A DNA stretch of 64,000 nucleotides, taken from NCBI GenBank assembly GCA_019359725.1, contig JAHHGR010000005.1, forward strand, positions 32,067-96,066, given 5' to 3'. The DNA is from Aphanocapsa lilacina HA4352-LM1 (GTDB taxonomy: Bacteria; Cyanobacteriota; Cyanobacteriia; Gloeobacterales; Gloeobacteraceae). This document shows positions 8,715 to 16,840 of this stretch, piece after piece. Position numbers and translations under genes: made by a program. Below the pieces are notes generated by a model. The model was not told the DNA's origin, did no database searches, and saw only the letters and a list, made by a program, of their open reading frames with translations. Positions within the stretch are counted from its first letter, which is position 1; each line of letters begins with the position of its first letter.

Positions 8715-9077
8715 TTAGGGCGCGTTGATCGCCTGGTGGATGCCGTCGATCAGCGTGTTGGTGCCGCTGATCATCGCACCGGCGCGCACCGCAGCCATGC
8801 CGATAGCGTCTACTCTGGCGGAGTGGGCGGCGTAGACAAAATTTTTGTATAGTTGGGCCGCTTCCTGAGGCGACAAATCCAACAGGCACACAAGGAGTGA
8901 TGTCGGCGGCTGGCGCTTCGAGTCGTTCGGCCGCTGGATGTAGGCGCGCAACGCCTCCCGTTCATCCGCCGAGTCAGTATAGTGCGCCACGGACCGACCG
9001 ATGCTGTCGCAGCGATGGGCATCGAAAACTGTTTCAACGGCACAGTTTCCCGCTCGCCGCGCCCGGGGTTCCGACAT
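8715..9077 (-). CDS. Hypothetical protein (120 aa)
   Basis: Start placed at the internal ATG 9077 (MSEPRARRAGNCAVETVFDAHRCDSIG), because the ORF upstream of it is low-complexity Pro/Thr/Arg sequence antiparallel to another frame. The protein contains a helical region STDSADEREALRAYIQRPND..SLLVCLLDLSPQEAAQLYKNFVYAAHSARVDAIGMAAVRAGAMISG, with three Cys and no signal peptide. No family was recognised. It overlaps the small secreted-type protein at 9034-9258 by 44 bp, so one of the two starts may be wrong. Confidence 0.5.
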   Translation of the reverse strand: MSEPRARRAGNCAVETVFDAHRCDSIGRSVAHYTDSADEREALRAYIQRPNDSKRQPPTSLLVCLLDLSPQEAAQLYKNFVYAAHSARVDAIGMAAVRAGAMISGTNTLIDGIHQAINAP

Positions 9078-9258
9078 AGGGGGTGGCGTCGCTGGCACTT
9101 TCTGAGGCGCGCGGCCCATTCTGGTCGTTGTCGGGGTCGATGCGCGGGTTATCGATGCAAACCGGAACGCTGTCCGGTGGCTGCCCGTCGGTGCAGCGCA
9201 CCACCAGCACCGCCACCAGGGCGAAGGCGGCAAAGATGGCCAAGATGCGGGGGGCCAT
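9034..9258 (-). CDS. Small exported hypothetical protein (74 aa)
   Basis: From ATG 9258: MAPRILAIFAAFALVAVLVVRCTDGQPPDSV. One hydrophobic N-terminal segment (residues 4-20) with a Cys right after it makes an exported or membrane-anchored protein likely; the Cys is in a VVRC context, a poor lipobox. The rest is polar (DNPRIDPDNDQNGPRASESAS). It begins 3 bp after the stop of the CRR7-like gene, so it is probably in the same transcript as the ycf37- and crr7-like genes. Function unknown. Confidence 0.5.
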   Translation of the reverse strand: MAPRILAIFAAFALVAVLVVRCTDGQPPDSVPVCIDNPRIDPDNDQNGPRASESASDATPYVGTPGAASGKLCR

Positions 9259-9260
9259 GG

Positions 9261-9491
9261 CTATTTCTTTTCGAGCCGGACGCTGTACCACTGCAGGTAC
9301 TCGCTGGGCGATGTCGGGTAGTCGCAGGCGGTATCGAGCAAAAATTTGACCTGGCGGGTCAGGGCTTCGCCTGCAAGACCTTCCGCCCGCCGGACGGCAT
9401 CGGCCAGAACGGCCTGCAGTTCGGCTTCGGTAACGAACTGCTCCTCCTGGTCCGTGCGCAGCAGCACGTAGTACGCTTTGTCGTTATCCAT
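9261..9491 (-). CDS. CRR7-like protein (chlororespiratory reduction 7 family)
   Basis: 76 aa. The family signature is at the C-terminus, YLQWYSVRLEKK, preceded by a helical region VKFLLDTACDYPTSPSEYL; the N-terminus KAYYVLLRTDQEEQFVTEAELQAVL also fits the CRR7 (DUF3571-like) pattern of cyanobacteria and plants. In chloroplasts CRR7 is needed for build-up of the NAD(P)H dehydrogenase-like complex of cyclic electron flow; its bacterial role is little known. It overlaps the ycf37-like gene by 8 bp, which links two photosystem-complex accessory proteins in one transcript. Confidence 0.65.
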   Translation of the reverse strand: MDNDKAYYVLLRTDQEEQFVTEAELQAVLADAVRRAEGLAGEALTRQVKFLLDTACDYPTSPSEYLQWYSVRLEKK

Positions 9492-10005
9492 CGGCGGTGG
9501 AAGGAACGCGTTTGCGCAATGCCCGCGCCCGCCGCTCGGCGGTGGCGTTGGCAGGTTGCAGGGTGAGCACCTGATCGTAGGCTTCGAGGGCCTGGACGGC
9601 CTGGCCCTTCATCTCCAGGGCGTGGCCCAAGTTGTTGAGGGCGGAGACGTAATCGGACTTGAAGCGGACGGCGTCTTTGTACTCGCGGATGGCCAGGTCG
9701 TACTGGCGCTGTTGGAAGTGGCAGAAGCCCAGGTTGTTGTGGGCCTCGGCAAATTCGGGGTTGGCCTGGAGCGCTTTTTTGAAGTTCTCGGTGGCGTCCA
9801 TGTAGAGTCGCTTCTCCAGATAGGCGCAGCCCAGTTCGTAATAATCCTGGGCACCGGCCTGGCCGTCTTTGGTCTTGGGTTGGAGCTTGTTGATCACCCC
9901 TTCGACCCCGACGTTGCGGCGCACCTGCCGGAAGACCTGCCAGGCCAACCAGCCCAGCAGCACCGCCAGACCGAGCAAATAGAGAATGCGAAGATTGTCG
10001 TTCAT
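9484..10005 (-). CDS. Ycf37-like TPR protein (photosystem I assembly)
   Basis: 173 aa from ATG 10005 (MNDNLRILYLLGLAVLLGWLAWQVF). One N-terminal membrane helix (about residues 5-24) is followed by three tetratricopeptide repeats: DYYELGCAYLEKRLYMDATENFKKALQANPEFAEA, HNNLGFCHFQQRQYDLAIREYKDAVRFKSDYVSA and LNNLGHALEMKGQAVQALEAYDQVLTLQPANATA. Length, topology and the ending RRARALRKR match cyanobacterial Ycf37, which promotes photosystem I assembly or stability. A generic TPR protein is the alternative. In a thylakoid-less organism the membrane partner would be the plasma membrane. Upstream ATG 10029 is possible but weaker. Confidence 0.7.
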   Translation of the reverse strand: MNDNLRILYLLGLAVLLGWLAWQVFRQVRRNVGVEGVINKLQPKTKDGQAGAQDYYELGCAYLEKRLYMDATENFKKALQANPEFAEAHNNLGFCHFQQRQYDLAIREYKDAVRFKSDYVSALNNLGHALEMKGQAVQALEAYDQVLTLQPANATAERRARALRKRVPSTADG

Positions 10006-10100
10006 GGCCCCGAAACGTCCGCCCCACACTGTTCAAGCTAACACAGCCCCGGAGGACGAGCCCGCGCGCCGAAGCTGGGGCACCATGGAAGTATGAAGTT

Positions 10101-10769
10101 GTGTATCCAAACGAGCCGATGATTCCGTTGCCAAGAGCGAGCCGCCCCGACGAGGGCGACGACGGGCTTTTCTACCAGCAGCCGCGGCTGGTGCAGCACA
10201 TCGACCTGGGTTTTATCGCCAGCTTGCAGGAAGTCTTCCGGCAGTACCTGCCCGAGAACGCCACGATCCTGGACACGATGAGCAGTTGGGTTTCCCACCT
10301 GCCCGAGGATCTGAAGACGGCCAAGGTCGTCGGCCACGGCATGAACAGCGTCGAACTGGCGGCCAACCCGCGCCTGGACGAATTTTTTGTACAGAACCTC
10401 AACCAGAATCCGAAATTGCCCCTGGCGGACAGCACCTTCGACGCGGCGCTCAACACCGTCTCCATTCAGTACCTGGTGGACGCGCCGATCGTGCTGGCGG
10501 AGGTCAACCGGGTGCTCAAACCGGGCGGCGTAGTGATCATCAGCTTCTCCAACCGCATGTTCCCGACCAAGGCGGTGCACCGCTGGCAAAACAGCGAAGA
10601 GGAGGAGCGCGTCGATCTCGTCCAGCAATATCTGCTGGCTGCCGGGGGCTACACCGATCTGCGGGTGCACCGGAAGTTGCCCACGGGATTGACGTTCTTT
10701 TTCTCGCAGCAGCGCGATCCATTTTATTGCGTGACGGCGCGCAAGGCGGCAGCTGACATCCGGGGGTAG
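10101..10769 (+). CDS. SAM-dependent methyltransferase (class I, type 11-like)
   Basis: 222 aa from GTG 10101; ATG 10119 (MIPLPRAS) is an alternative start. Rossmann-like features are visible though degenerate in motif I: NATILDTMSSWVSHLP (strand 1), VVGHGMNSVELAANP (strand 2 and acidic loop), LPLADSTFDAALNTVSIQYLVDAP (motif IV) and VLAEVNRVLKPGGVVIISFSNRMF (motif V, post-II). The classical GxGxG loop is missing, replaced by DTMSSW, a variation seen in a group of cyanobacterial methyltransferases. Substrate unknown. It is divergent from the ycf37-like gene. Confidence 0.72.
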   Translation: MYPNEPMIPLPRASRPDEGDDGLFYQQPRLVQHIDLGFIASLQEVFRQYLPENATILDTMSSWVSHLPEDLKTAKVVGHGMNSVELAANPRLDEFFVQNLNQNPKLPLADSTFDAALNTVSIQYLVDAPIVLAEVNRVLKPGGVVIISFSNRMFPTKAVHRWQNSEEEERVDLVQQYLLAAGGYTDLRVHRKLPTGLTFFFSQQRDPFYCVTARKAAADIRG

Positions 10770-10832
10770 TAGCGGATTGGAGCGTTCATCGGCGATCATG
10801 GGTAACTGGTGCTCCCACGAATGGAGGTTGCG

Positions 10833-11381
10833 GTGAACGTTTCGAAAACTGAACAGGACATGCGCAAGGCAATCGAGGCGACGGCGGGCAACTTTGCCAC
10901 CATCCGCACCGGCCGCGCGTCCACCTCCCTTCTCGACCGCATCAACGTCGAATATTACGGACAGCCGACGCCGCTGAAGACGCTAGCAACGATTACGACT
11001 CCGGACGCTTCGACGGTGATCATCCAGCCTTACGACCCGAGTTCAATCCGCCTGATCGAAAAGGCGATTCTCGAATCGGACTTGGGGCTGCCCCCCGGCA
11101 ACGACGGTAAGGCTATCCGCCTCAACATTCCACCCCTGACCGCCGAGCGGCGCAAGGATCTCGTCAAGGTGCTGCGCAATCTGGCGGAGGAGGGCCGGGT
11201 GGCGGTGCGCAACATCCGCCGCCACGCCATCGACGAAGTGCGCAAAGAAGAAAAAGACGCCAAAATCTCCGAAGACGAATCGCGGCGGTTGCAAGACGAA
11301 GTCCAGAAGCTCACCGATAAGTCCATCCAGCAGATTGAAAAACTATTTGAGGCCAAAGAAAAAGAGATCACGACCGTCTGA
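10833..11381 (+). CDS. frr: Ribosome recycling factor
   Basis: 182 aa if translation starts at GTG 10833, which has GGAGG 6 nt upstream; ATG 10821 lies on top of that Shine-Dalgarno and would give 186 aa. RRF splits post-termination 70S ribosomes with EF-G. Seen: the N-terminal helix ending [32 protein letters not shown] (the conserved RTGRAS), [22 protein letters not shown], the domain II sandwich, and the long C-terminal helix ([43 protein letters not shown]). pyrH, a common neighbour, is not adjacent. coaE follows 18 bp on. Confidence 0.97.
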   Translation: MNVSKTEQDMRKAIEATAGNFATIRTGRASTSLLDRINVEYYGQPTPLKTLATITTPDASTVIIQPYDPSSIRLIEKAILESDLGLPPGNDGKAIRLNIPPLTAERRKDLVKVLRNLAEEGRVAVRNIRRHAIDEVRKEEKDAKISEDESRRLQDEVQKLTDKSIQQIEKLFEAKEKEITTV

Positions 11382-11399
11382 CGGGATGGTGCAAGGTGG

Positions 11400-11987
11400 A
11401 TGGCCAGGCGAGTCATTGGGCTTACAGGTGGAATCGCGACGGGCAAGAGCACGGTGGGCCGACTGCTTGCCGGGCGGGGCATCCCGGTCATCGACGCCGA
11501 CCTTCTGGCGCGCGAAGCGGTCGCCCCTGGCGGTACCGCCCTTGCCGCCATTGTTCACCGTTACGGCAGCGCGATGCTCACCGACGCCGGAGCGCTCAAC
11601 CGTTCAGCCCTGGCACGCATCGTCTTTTCTGACCCGGACGAGCGCCGCTGGCTGGAAAGCCGCATCCATCCGTTCGTGCGCGCAGCCATGCAGGCGGCTA
11701 TCGAGCGCACAGCGGGGACCATCTGCTTGATGATCCCGCTATTATTCGAGGCGGGCATGACCGACTTGGTCACCGAAATCTGGGTAGTGAGCTGCGAACC
11801 TGAGCAGCAACACGCGCGGCTCAAGAAGCGCGACGGGCCCAGCGACGAAGCGATTGCGGCGCGCATCGCCAGCCAGTGGCCACTTGCTGAAAAAGTGCGG
11901 CTTGCCGACGTGGTCATCGACAACAACGGCGAGCCGGCTCACCTGGAAAGGCAGGTAGCGTGCGCCCTGGCTCAAGCTTCAATCTGA
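11400..11987 (+). CDS. coaE: Dephospho-CoA kinase
   Basis: 195 aa. Phosphorylates the ribose 3'-OH of dephospho-CoA, the last step of coenzyme A synthesis. The P-loop is GLTGGIATGKSTVG at residues 7-20; IPVIDADLLAREAV holds the conserved Asp of the substrate site; IPLLFEAGM and the lid region HARLKKRDGPSDEAIAARIASQWP follow, ending with DVVIDNNG, the typical C-terminal motif. Same strand as frr with a small gap, so likely co-transcribed. The last 16 bp overlap the convergent DUF1997 gene. Confidence 0.95.
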   Translation: MARRVIGLTGGIATGKSTVGRLLAGRGIPVIDADLLAREAVAPGGTALAAIVHRYGSAMLTDAGALNRSALARIVFSDPDERRWLESRIHPFVRAAMQAAIERTAGTICLMIPLLFEAGMTDLVTEIWVVSCEPEQQHARLKKRDGPSDEAIAARIASQWPLAEKVRLADVVIDNNGEPAHLERQVACALAQASI

Positions 11988-12541
11988 ACGGTCGCAGCCT
12001 GCCAGCGCCGAAAATCGCTTTCGAGCGATTTGCTGAGCCGGTCACGCAAGATCCACAGGAAACTTTCGAGAATCGTGCGAGCTGCCCCGCTCAAGACCGG
12101 TTCGGCCATCCAGGCTAGAAAGGGTGGCGTCGGGAAGCAAGCGGAAGCCTCGGCCCAACCGTGCATGGGGGTGCGCCCCGCCTGTATCACCTCGAGGGTG
12201 CGCAACTGGGCGCGAAAGTCGATTTTAAGGTGCTTGACCAGCCAGGGATGACCCATCAATTCGTAGGCAATCAGTTGCGCCCAGGCGCGCCCTTGGTCGT
12301 CGGCACCAATCTGCAACTCGGCAGTCGGTTCGATGGCAAGACCCATCCAAACCAGCGGGCGCACCTTCAGCCGGAAGCGATCGGGGCCGAGTTGCTCGAT
12401 GCGCTCCGGGGGAAAGCCGCTGCGCAAAAGCCGCTGCGGATCGCTCACGTAGCGGCGGACCTCAGCGGGCGCAGCCGGCAGGGAGACATCGAGCATGGCC
12501 CGGGCCGAAGCCTGAATCGGGCTGGTCATCGCGGTTTCCAC
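11972..12541 (-). CDS. DUF1997 family protein
   Basis: 189 aa soluble protein with the pattern of the DUF1997 family found in cyanobacteria and plastid-bearing plants: the segment VRRYVSDPQRLLRSGFPPERIEQLGPDRFRLKVRPLVWMGLAIEPTAELQI, then LIAYELMGHPWLVKHLKIDFRAQL and the C-terminal helix ILESFLWILRDRLSKSLESDFRRW. The fold looks like a START/polyketide-cyclase-type lipid-binding cup (inference). Function unknown. Convergent with coaE, overlapping its 3' end by 16 bp. Start could be ATG 12529 (MTSPIQ). Confidence 0.75.
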   Translation of the reverse strand: METAMTSPIQASARAMLDVSLPAAPAEVRRYVSDPQRLLRSGFPPERIEQLGPDRFRLKVRPLVWMGLAIEPTAELQIGADDQGRAWAQLIAYELMGHPWLVKHLKIDFRAQLRTLEVIQAGRTPMHGWAEASACFPTPPFLAWMAEPVLSGAARTILESFLWILRDRLSKSLESDFRRWQAATVQIEA

Positions 12542-12707
12542 GGTGAGAAGTTGCCCATGCAGTCATCACTTCCAATCATACTTTGAAATGCTTAACAAAG
12601 GAGCCTCCCAGCGGCCGGGCGACGGAGCGCTATTGGTGAAGTGTACCCTGTGATACTGCCATTGCCAGGAGGGCTACAGTGGTGGGCGGTGCGTCGGGAG
12701 GTAGGGT

Positions 12708-13592
12708 GTGGCCGATCTATGGCAAGTGCAGGTGGAGACGGCCGCAGATGGGGCCGACGGTGAAGTCGAAGAAACGCTCTACTGGTATTTGACTGAACTG
12801 GGCCTCCCCCACGTCGAGCGGCAAATTCTCGGGGAGCGGCTGGTGCTGCGGGGGTACCTGAGCGGTGAAACGCCCGAGGGGGTGCTGCAGCGTTGGCGTG
12901 AAAACGTCGGCGAGCGGCTGAGCGAAAAGGCCGAAATCGGCTGGCGCGCAGCGGAGCGGCGCGACTGGCAGAAAACCTGGCGCGAGCATTGGCGGCCGAT
13001 ATTCGTAGGCGAACGCCTGGTCATCTGGCCGGTGTGGCTGCCGGATCCCCCCGGCGACCGGTTGGTGATTCCCCTTGATCCGGGCATGGCCTTCGGCACG
13101 GGTGAGCACGCCACCACCCGGCTGTGCCTGCGGGCGCTCGAATCTGTACCGGATCTGGGCATCTTTGCCGATGTCGGCTGCGGCTCCGGCGTGCTCACGG
13201 TGGCGGCCCTCAAGCTGGGGGCCGGGCGGGGTTGGGCGGTCGATACCGACGATCTGGCCGTCGCCTCCACCCGCAAGAATCTTGAAATCAACGGTTTGCA
13301 GGAGCGGGCTGCGGTGGCACACGGCAGCACCGAACAGTTGTCCGGGCCACTCGATGGGGTGGTGAGCAACATCCTGGCTGAGGTGATTTGCGATCTCGCC
13401 CCGGAATTTCGGCGGCTGGTGCGCTCTGGCGGTTGGGGCATCTTCAGCGGCCTGCTGCTTACCCAGGCTCCCCGCGTGGTCGAAGCCCTCGCCGGGCAGG
13501 GTTTTGCACTTTCTGAGACCCTCAATGAGGGCGACTGGGCCTGCCTGGTGGGCCGCTTCAGCGCGGATCGGTTTCGAAGCGCCGGTAGCTGA
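12708..13592 (+). CDS. prmA: Ribosomal protein L11 methyltransferase
   Basis: 294 aa from GTG 12708, with gggagg 6 nt upstream. Trimethylates amino groups of ribosomal protein L11. The N-terminal substrate-recruiting domain (VETAADGADGEVEETLYWYLTELGL) is followed by the conserved linker IPLDPGMAFGTGEHATTRLCLRALE and the SAM site DVGCGSGVLTVAALKLGAGRGWAVDTDDLAV. Motif IV is DGVVSNILAEVICDLAPEF (the NILA motif of PrmA). The C-terminus overlaps the convergent thiO gene by 35 bp. Confidence 0.95.
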   Translation: MADLWQVQVETAADGADGEVEETLYWYLTELGLPHVERQILGERLVLRGYLSGETPEGVLQRWRENVGERLSEKAEIGWRAAERRDWQKTWREHWRPIFVGERLVIWPVWLPDPPGDRLVIPLDPGMAFGTGEHATTRLCLRALESVPDLGIFADVGCGSGVLTVAALKLGAGRGWAVDTDDLAVASTRKNLEINGLQERAAVAHGSTEQLSGPLDGVVSNILAEVICDLAPEFRRLVRSGGWGIFSGLLLTQAPRVVEALAGQGFALSETLNEGDWACLVGRFSADRFRSAGS

Positions 13593-14601
13593 AGGCCGCG
13601 AGCAAAGGGTCTTCGCCGCCGCCGGTGAGCGCGCGGGTCACCAGTTGGGCGGTGATCGGTGCGAGCAGAACCCCGTTGCGGTGGTGACCGGTTGCAAGGT
13701 GCAGATTCGGCCACGGTCCCGGCCCGATCAGAGGCGCGGCGTCGGGGGTGGCCGGTCGAAAGCCCCACCACTGCTCCAGGAGCCGATGGGAAGCGAGCCC
13801 CGGGACCAGGGCGAGGGCAGCGGTAAGCAGACCGGCCATCCCCCCGGCGGTGTTGCCCGGCGCGAAACCGACCGTCTCCTGGGTGGCACCCACGACGATG
13901 CGGCCGTCCCGGCGCGGCACCAGGTATATGTTCTTGCTAAAGATAATGGCTTTCAACCAACCTGGTGCGCTTTCGAGGGCGAGCATCTGGCCTTTAAGCG
14001 GCTGGACGGGCAGTCCCCAGGCTCCCGACCAGGCCCCCTGGGCAAGCACGAAGGCGTCCGCCGCCACCGGACCGGCACTGGTGGCCACAGCGGCAAGGCC
14101 CGGATCGGCGGGGCCGGTGACTGTCACCCCCGCCCAAATTTCGGCCCCCATTCGCTCGACAGCTAGGTGCAGAGCGGTGAGTACCTTGCGGTTGTCGACG
14201 CAGGCTTCTTTTTCAAGCCACCAGCCGCCCGTCACATCGGGGGCAAGACCCGGCAGTGCGCTCGCCATCCGGGTGCTGTCCCACCACTGATGACCCTCGA
14301 TTGGGGCAGCCGCGTCGGCGATGGCGGGCACTAGTGCGCCGCAAGGGGAGTAATCGATTCTCTGGCCGCTGAATTCTTCGAGGCGCGCTGCCCAGACGGG
14401 CCACAGTGCACGGCTTGCAAAAGCCAGTTCAGCAAGTGGAGTACCCGCCAATCCCTCGGCCGCCGGGGCGATCATTCCCGCAGCCGCCCAGCCCGCGGGC
14501 ACGCTGCCGCGATCGAGCACGACGACTGCGGCTCCGGCGAGCCGCAGTTCCAGCGCCACCGCGAGGCCAATCAATCCGCCACCCAGGATACAGATTTTCA
14601 C
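13558..14601 (-). CDS. thiO: FAD-dependent glycine oxidase ThiO-like
   Basis: 347 aa from GTG 14601 (MKICILGGGLIGLAVALELRLAGAAVVVLDRGS); the ORF-track start 18 bp upstream adds a non-conserved MLSGRG. N-terminal GxGxxG dinucleotide-binding fold, the ATGM-like WAAAGMIAPAAEG motif of the D-amino-acid oxidase family, the substrate domain and C-terminal FAD motif HLATGHHRNGVLLAPITAQLV are present. ThiO oxidises glycine to dehydroglycine for the thiazole of thiamine. No thiG or thiS is adjacent, so the pathway role is inferred from the family; a general DAO-family oxidase is the alternative. Confidence 0.8.
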   Translation of the reverse strand: MKICILGGGLIGLAVALELRLAGAAVVVLDRGSVPAGWAAAGMIAPAAEGLAGTPLAELAFASRALWPVWAARLEEFSGQRIDYSPCGALVPAIADAAAPIEGHQWWDSTRMASALPGLAPDVTGGWWLEKEACVDNRKVLTALHLAVERMGAEIWAGVTVTGPADPGLAAVATSAGPVAADAFVLAQGAWSGAWGLPVQPLKGQMLALESAPGWLKAIIFSKNIYLVPRRDGRIVVGATQETVGFAPGNTAGGMAGLLTAALALVPGLASHRLLEQWWGFRPATPDAAPLIGPGPWPNLHLATGHHRNGVLLAPITAQLVTRALTGGGEDPLLAAFSYRRFETDPR

Positions 14602-14696
14602 GCCACGGCCTGACAACACAGGTGGGTACCCTGTTATTCTGTTCCAGGTAAAGGTGCCGCGTCACCGTCCGAGCGTCCAAAAGGGTGAGGAACGCC

Positions 14697-15092
14697 ATGG
14701 AAACTTCGCACATGCTGAGTCCGGACATCGATATCGTCGCTTCCACCGTGCTCCGGCCCTGGGGTTCGTTCACGGTCCTGGGCGAAGGCAACGGCTACAA
14801 AGTCAAGCGCATCGAGGTCAAACCCGGTCACCGCCTGAGCCTGCAGATGCACCACCACCGATCCGAGCACTGGGTCGTCGTCTCCGGCACCGCCCGCGTC
14901 GTCTGCAACGACCGCATCGAACTGATCCACGCCAACCAGTCGACCTACGTGCCTCCCTGTGCCACCCACCGGCTCGAAAACCCCGGCATTATCCCACTGG
15001 TGATTATCGAAGTCCAAAACGGTCAGTACCTCGGTGAGGACGACATCATCCGCTTCGAGGACGACTACAAGCGTATCGAGCCGCGCTCTTGA
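14697..15092 (+). CDS. Mannose-6-phosphate isomerase type II cupin
   Basis: 131 aa from ATG 14697 (METSHMLSPDIDIV). Single cupin domain: RPWGSFTVLGEGNGYKVKRIEVKPGHRLSLQMHHHRSEHWVVVSGTARVVCNDRIELIHANQSTYVPPCATHRLENPG. The metal ligands HHHRSEHW (two His and Glu) and the later His of ATHRLEN are intact. The sequence equals the C-terminal isomerase domain of bifunctional ManC/AlgA enzymes, which interconvert mannose-6-P and fructose-6-P; the guanylyltransferase domain is absent, as is usual for the stand-alone cyanobacterial form. A terminator-like hairpin follows at 15178. Confidence 0.87.
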   Translation: METSHMLSPDIDIVASTVLRPWGSFTVLGEGNGYKVKRIEVKPGHRLSLQMHHHRSEHWVVVSGTARVVCNDRIELIHANQSTYVPPCATHRLENPGIIPLVIIEVQNGQYLGEDDIIRFEDDYKRIEPRS

Positions 15093-15177
15093 TCCCAAAA
15101 ATCTTGTTAAAGAAGTCCATCGGCGGCTGAGCCTGACCTACAGTGTTGGGTAAGATACCTCCTAACTGCGTCCTCAT

Positions 15178-15210
15178 GCCCCCGCTACTATTCAGCAGCA
15201 GGGGCTCTTT
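15178..15210 (+). terminator. Probable terminator after the isomerase gene
   Basis: gcccc / ggggc outer stem with imperfect inner pairing (gct/agc), then tcttta. It lies between the isomerase stop (15092) and the serA start (15260). Confidence 0.4.
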
Positions 15211-15259
15211 ATTGGGAGTGTAAAATCGGAGGGCCGAGTTCAGTTTTAACGGAGATCCC

Positions 15260-16840
15260 ATGCCCAAGGTGCTTGTCAGTGACGCGATCGACCAGGCTGG
15301 TATCGAAATTCTCACCCAGGTCGCTCAAGTAACTTACGAGCCGGATCTCAGCCCGGCGACGTTGCTTGAGACCATTCCCCAGTACGACGCTTTGATGATC
15401 CGCTCGGGCACCAAGGTGACCGCCCCGGTGATCGAGGCGGCCCAGCGCCTGCGGATCATTGGCCGCGCCGGGGTGGGTGTCGACAATGTCGATCTGCAGG
15501 CTGCTACCCGCAAGGGGATCGTCGTGGTCAACTCCCCCGAGGGCAACACGATCGCCGCCGCCGAGCACGCCATCGCCCTGATGATGAGCCTGTCGCGCCA
15601 CGTAGGTGAAGCGAACGCCTCGCTGAAGGCGGGCCAGTGGAAGCGCTCGCAATTTATCGGCGTCGAAGTCTACAAAAAGACGATTGGCGTGGTCGGCCTC
15701 GGCCGCATCGGCTCCCATGTGACGCGGGTGGCGCGCGCTCTCGGCATGCAGATCGTCGCCTTTGATCCGTATATTTCCGCTGAGCGCGCCCAGCAGTTAG
15801 GGGCGCGCCTGGTGGATCTCGAACAACTGTTTCACGAGGCCGACTACATCACGCTGCATGTGCCGCGTACGCCGGAGACCACCCACCTCATCAACGAGAA
15901 GACCCTTGCCTCGATGAAGCCCACGGCCCGGATCATCAACTGCGCCCGCGGCGGCCTCATCGACGAGCAGGCACTCTACATTGCCCTCAAGGAGGGCCGC
16001 ATCGCCGGAGCTGCCCTCGATGTCTTCGAGAATGAACCTTTGGGCGAATCACCCCTGTGCGCCCTTGGGCGCGAGGTGATCCTCACGCCCCACCTGGGCG
16101 CTTCGACCGAAGAGGCCCAGACCAACGTCGCCATCGACGTGGCTGAGCAGATTCGCGATGTGCTTCTGGGTCTTCCGGCCCGCACGGCGGTCAACATTCC
16201 GGGTCTGCGCGCCGAGGTGCTGCAGGAACTGAAGCCCTATCTGGAACTGGCCGAGACCCTGGGTAACCTGGTGGGTCAACTGGCCGGTGGCCGGGTGGAC
16301 GCCCTCGACATTCGCCTGCAGGGCATTCTCGCCGCCAAAGACGCCCAACCCATCGTCGTGGCCGCCCTCAAGGGGCTGCTCACCCCGGCCCTGCGCGAGC
16401 GGGTCAACTTCGTCAACGCGCTATTGGAGGCCAAGGAGCGGGGCATTCGGGTCACTGAGACGCGCGATTCAGCTTTCGCCGATTACGCAGGCTCGATCCG
16501 CCTGGAGGCGCGCGGCCCGGAGGGCGAGCGTTCGGTGACCGGCGCACTGCTGGCCGGGGACGAACTGCGCATCACCAACATCGACGAATTTCCGATCAGC
16601 GTCGCCCCGAGCCGCCACATGCTTATCACCCTACACCGCGACATGCCGGGGATCATCGGCAAGGTCGGCTCGTTTCTCGGTTCCTACAACGTCAACATCG
16701 CCGGGATGCAGGTGGGCCGCAAATTGGTGCGCGGCGACGCGGTAATGATGGTCTCCCTGGATGACCCGCTGCCGGAGGGACTGTTGGGAGAAATCGAGTC
16801 GGTCCCCGGGATTCGCAAGGCATACACGGTCAATCTCTAG
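15260..16840 (+). CDS. serA: D-3-phosphoglycerate dehydrogenase
   Basis: 526 aa. Oxidises 3-phosphoglycerate to 3-phosphohydroxypyruvate, entry step of serine synthesis. ATG has cggag 7 nt upstream. Substrate domain with RSGTKVTAPVIEAAQRLRIIGRAGVGVDNVD; NAD site VGLGRIGSHVTRVARALGMQIVAFDPYIS; catalytic Arg in INCARGGLIDE, Glu in DVFENEPL and His in LTPHLGASTEEAQ. The intervening (allosteric substrate-binding) domain sits at about 320-440, and a C-terminal ACT domain (MLITLHRDMPGIIGKVGSFLGSYNVNIAGMQVGR) senses serine, as in the long type. Stop overlaps the convergent vapC-like gene by 4 bp. Confidence 0.97.
   Translation: MPKVLVSDAIDQAGIEILTQVAQVTYEPDLSPATLLETIPQYDALMIRSGTKVTAPVIEAAQRLRIIGRAGVGVDNVDLQAATRKGIVVVNSPEGNTIAAAEHAIALMMSLSRHVGEANASLKAGQWKRSQFIGVEVYKKTIGVVGLGRIGSHVTRVARALGMQIVAFDPYISAERAQQLGARLVDLEQLFHEADYITLHVPRTPETTHLINEKTLASMKPTARIINCARGGLIDEQALYIALKEGRIAGAALDVFENEPLGESPLCALGREVILTPHLGASTEEAQTNVAIDVAEQIRDVLLGLPARTAVNIPGLRAEVLQELKPYLELAETLGNLVGQLAGGRVDALDIRLQGILAAKDAQPIVVAALKGLLTPALRERVNFVNALLEAKERGIRVTETRDSAFADYAGSIRLEARGPEGERSVTGALLAGDELRITNIDEFPISVAPSRHMLITLHRDMPGIIGKVGSFLGSYNVNIAGMQVGRKLVRGDAVMMVSLDDPLPEGLLGEIESVPGIRKAYTVNL

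Noticed and set aside
10821-10823. ATG 10821 as frr start
   Set aside because: It overlaps the GGAGG that precedes GTG 10833; the GTG gives the usual 182-aa length.
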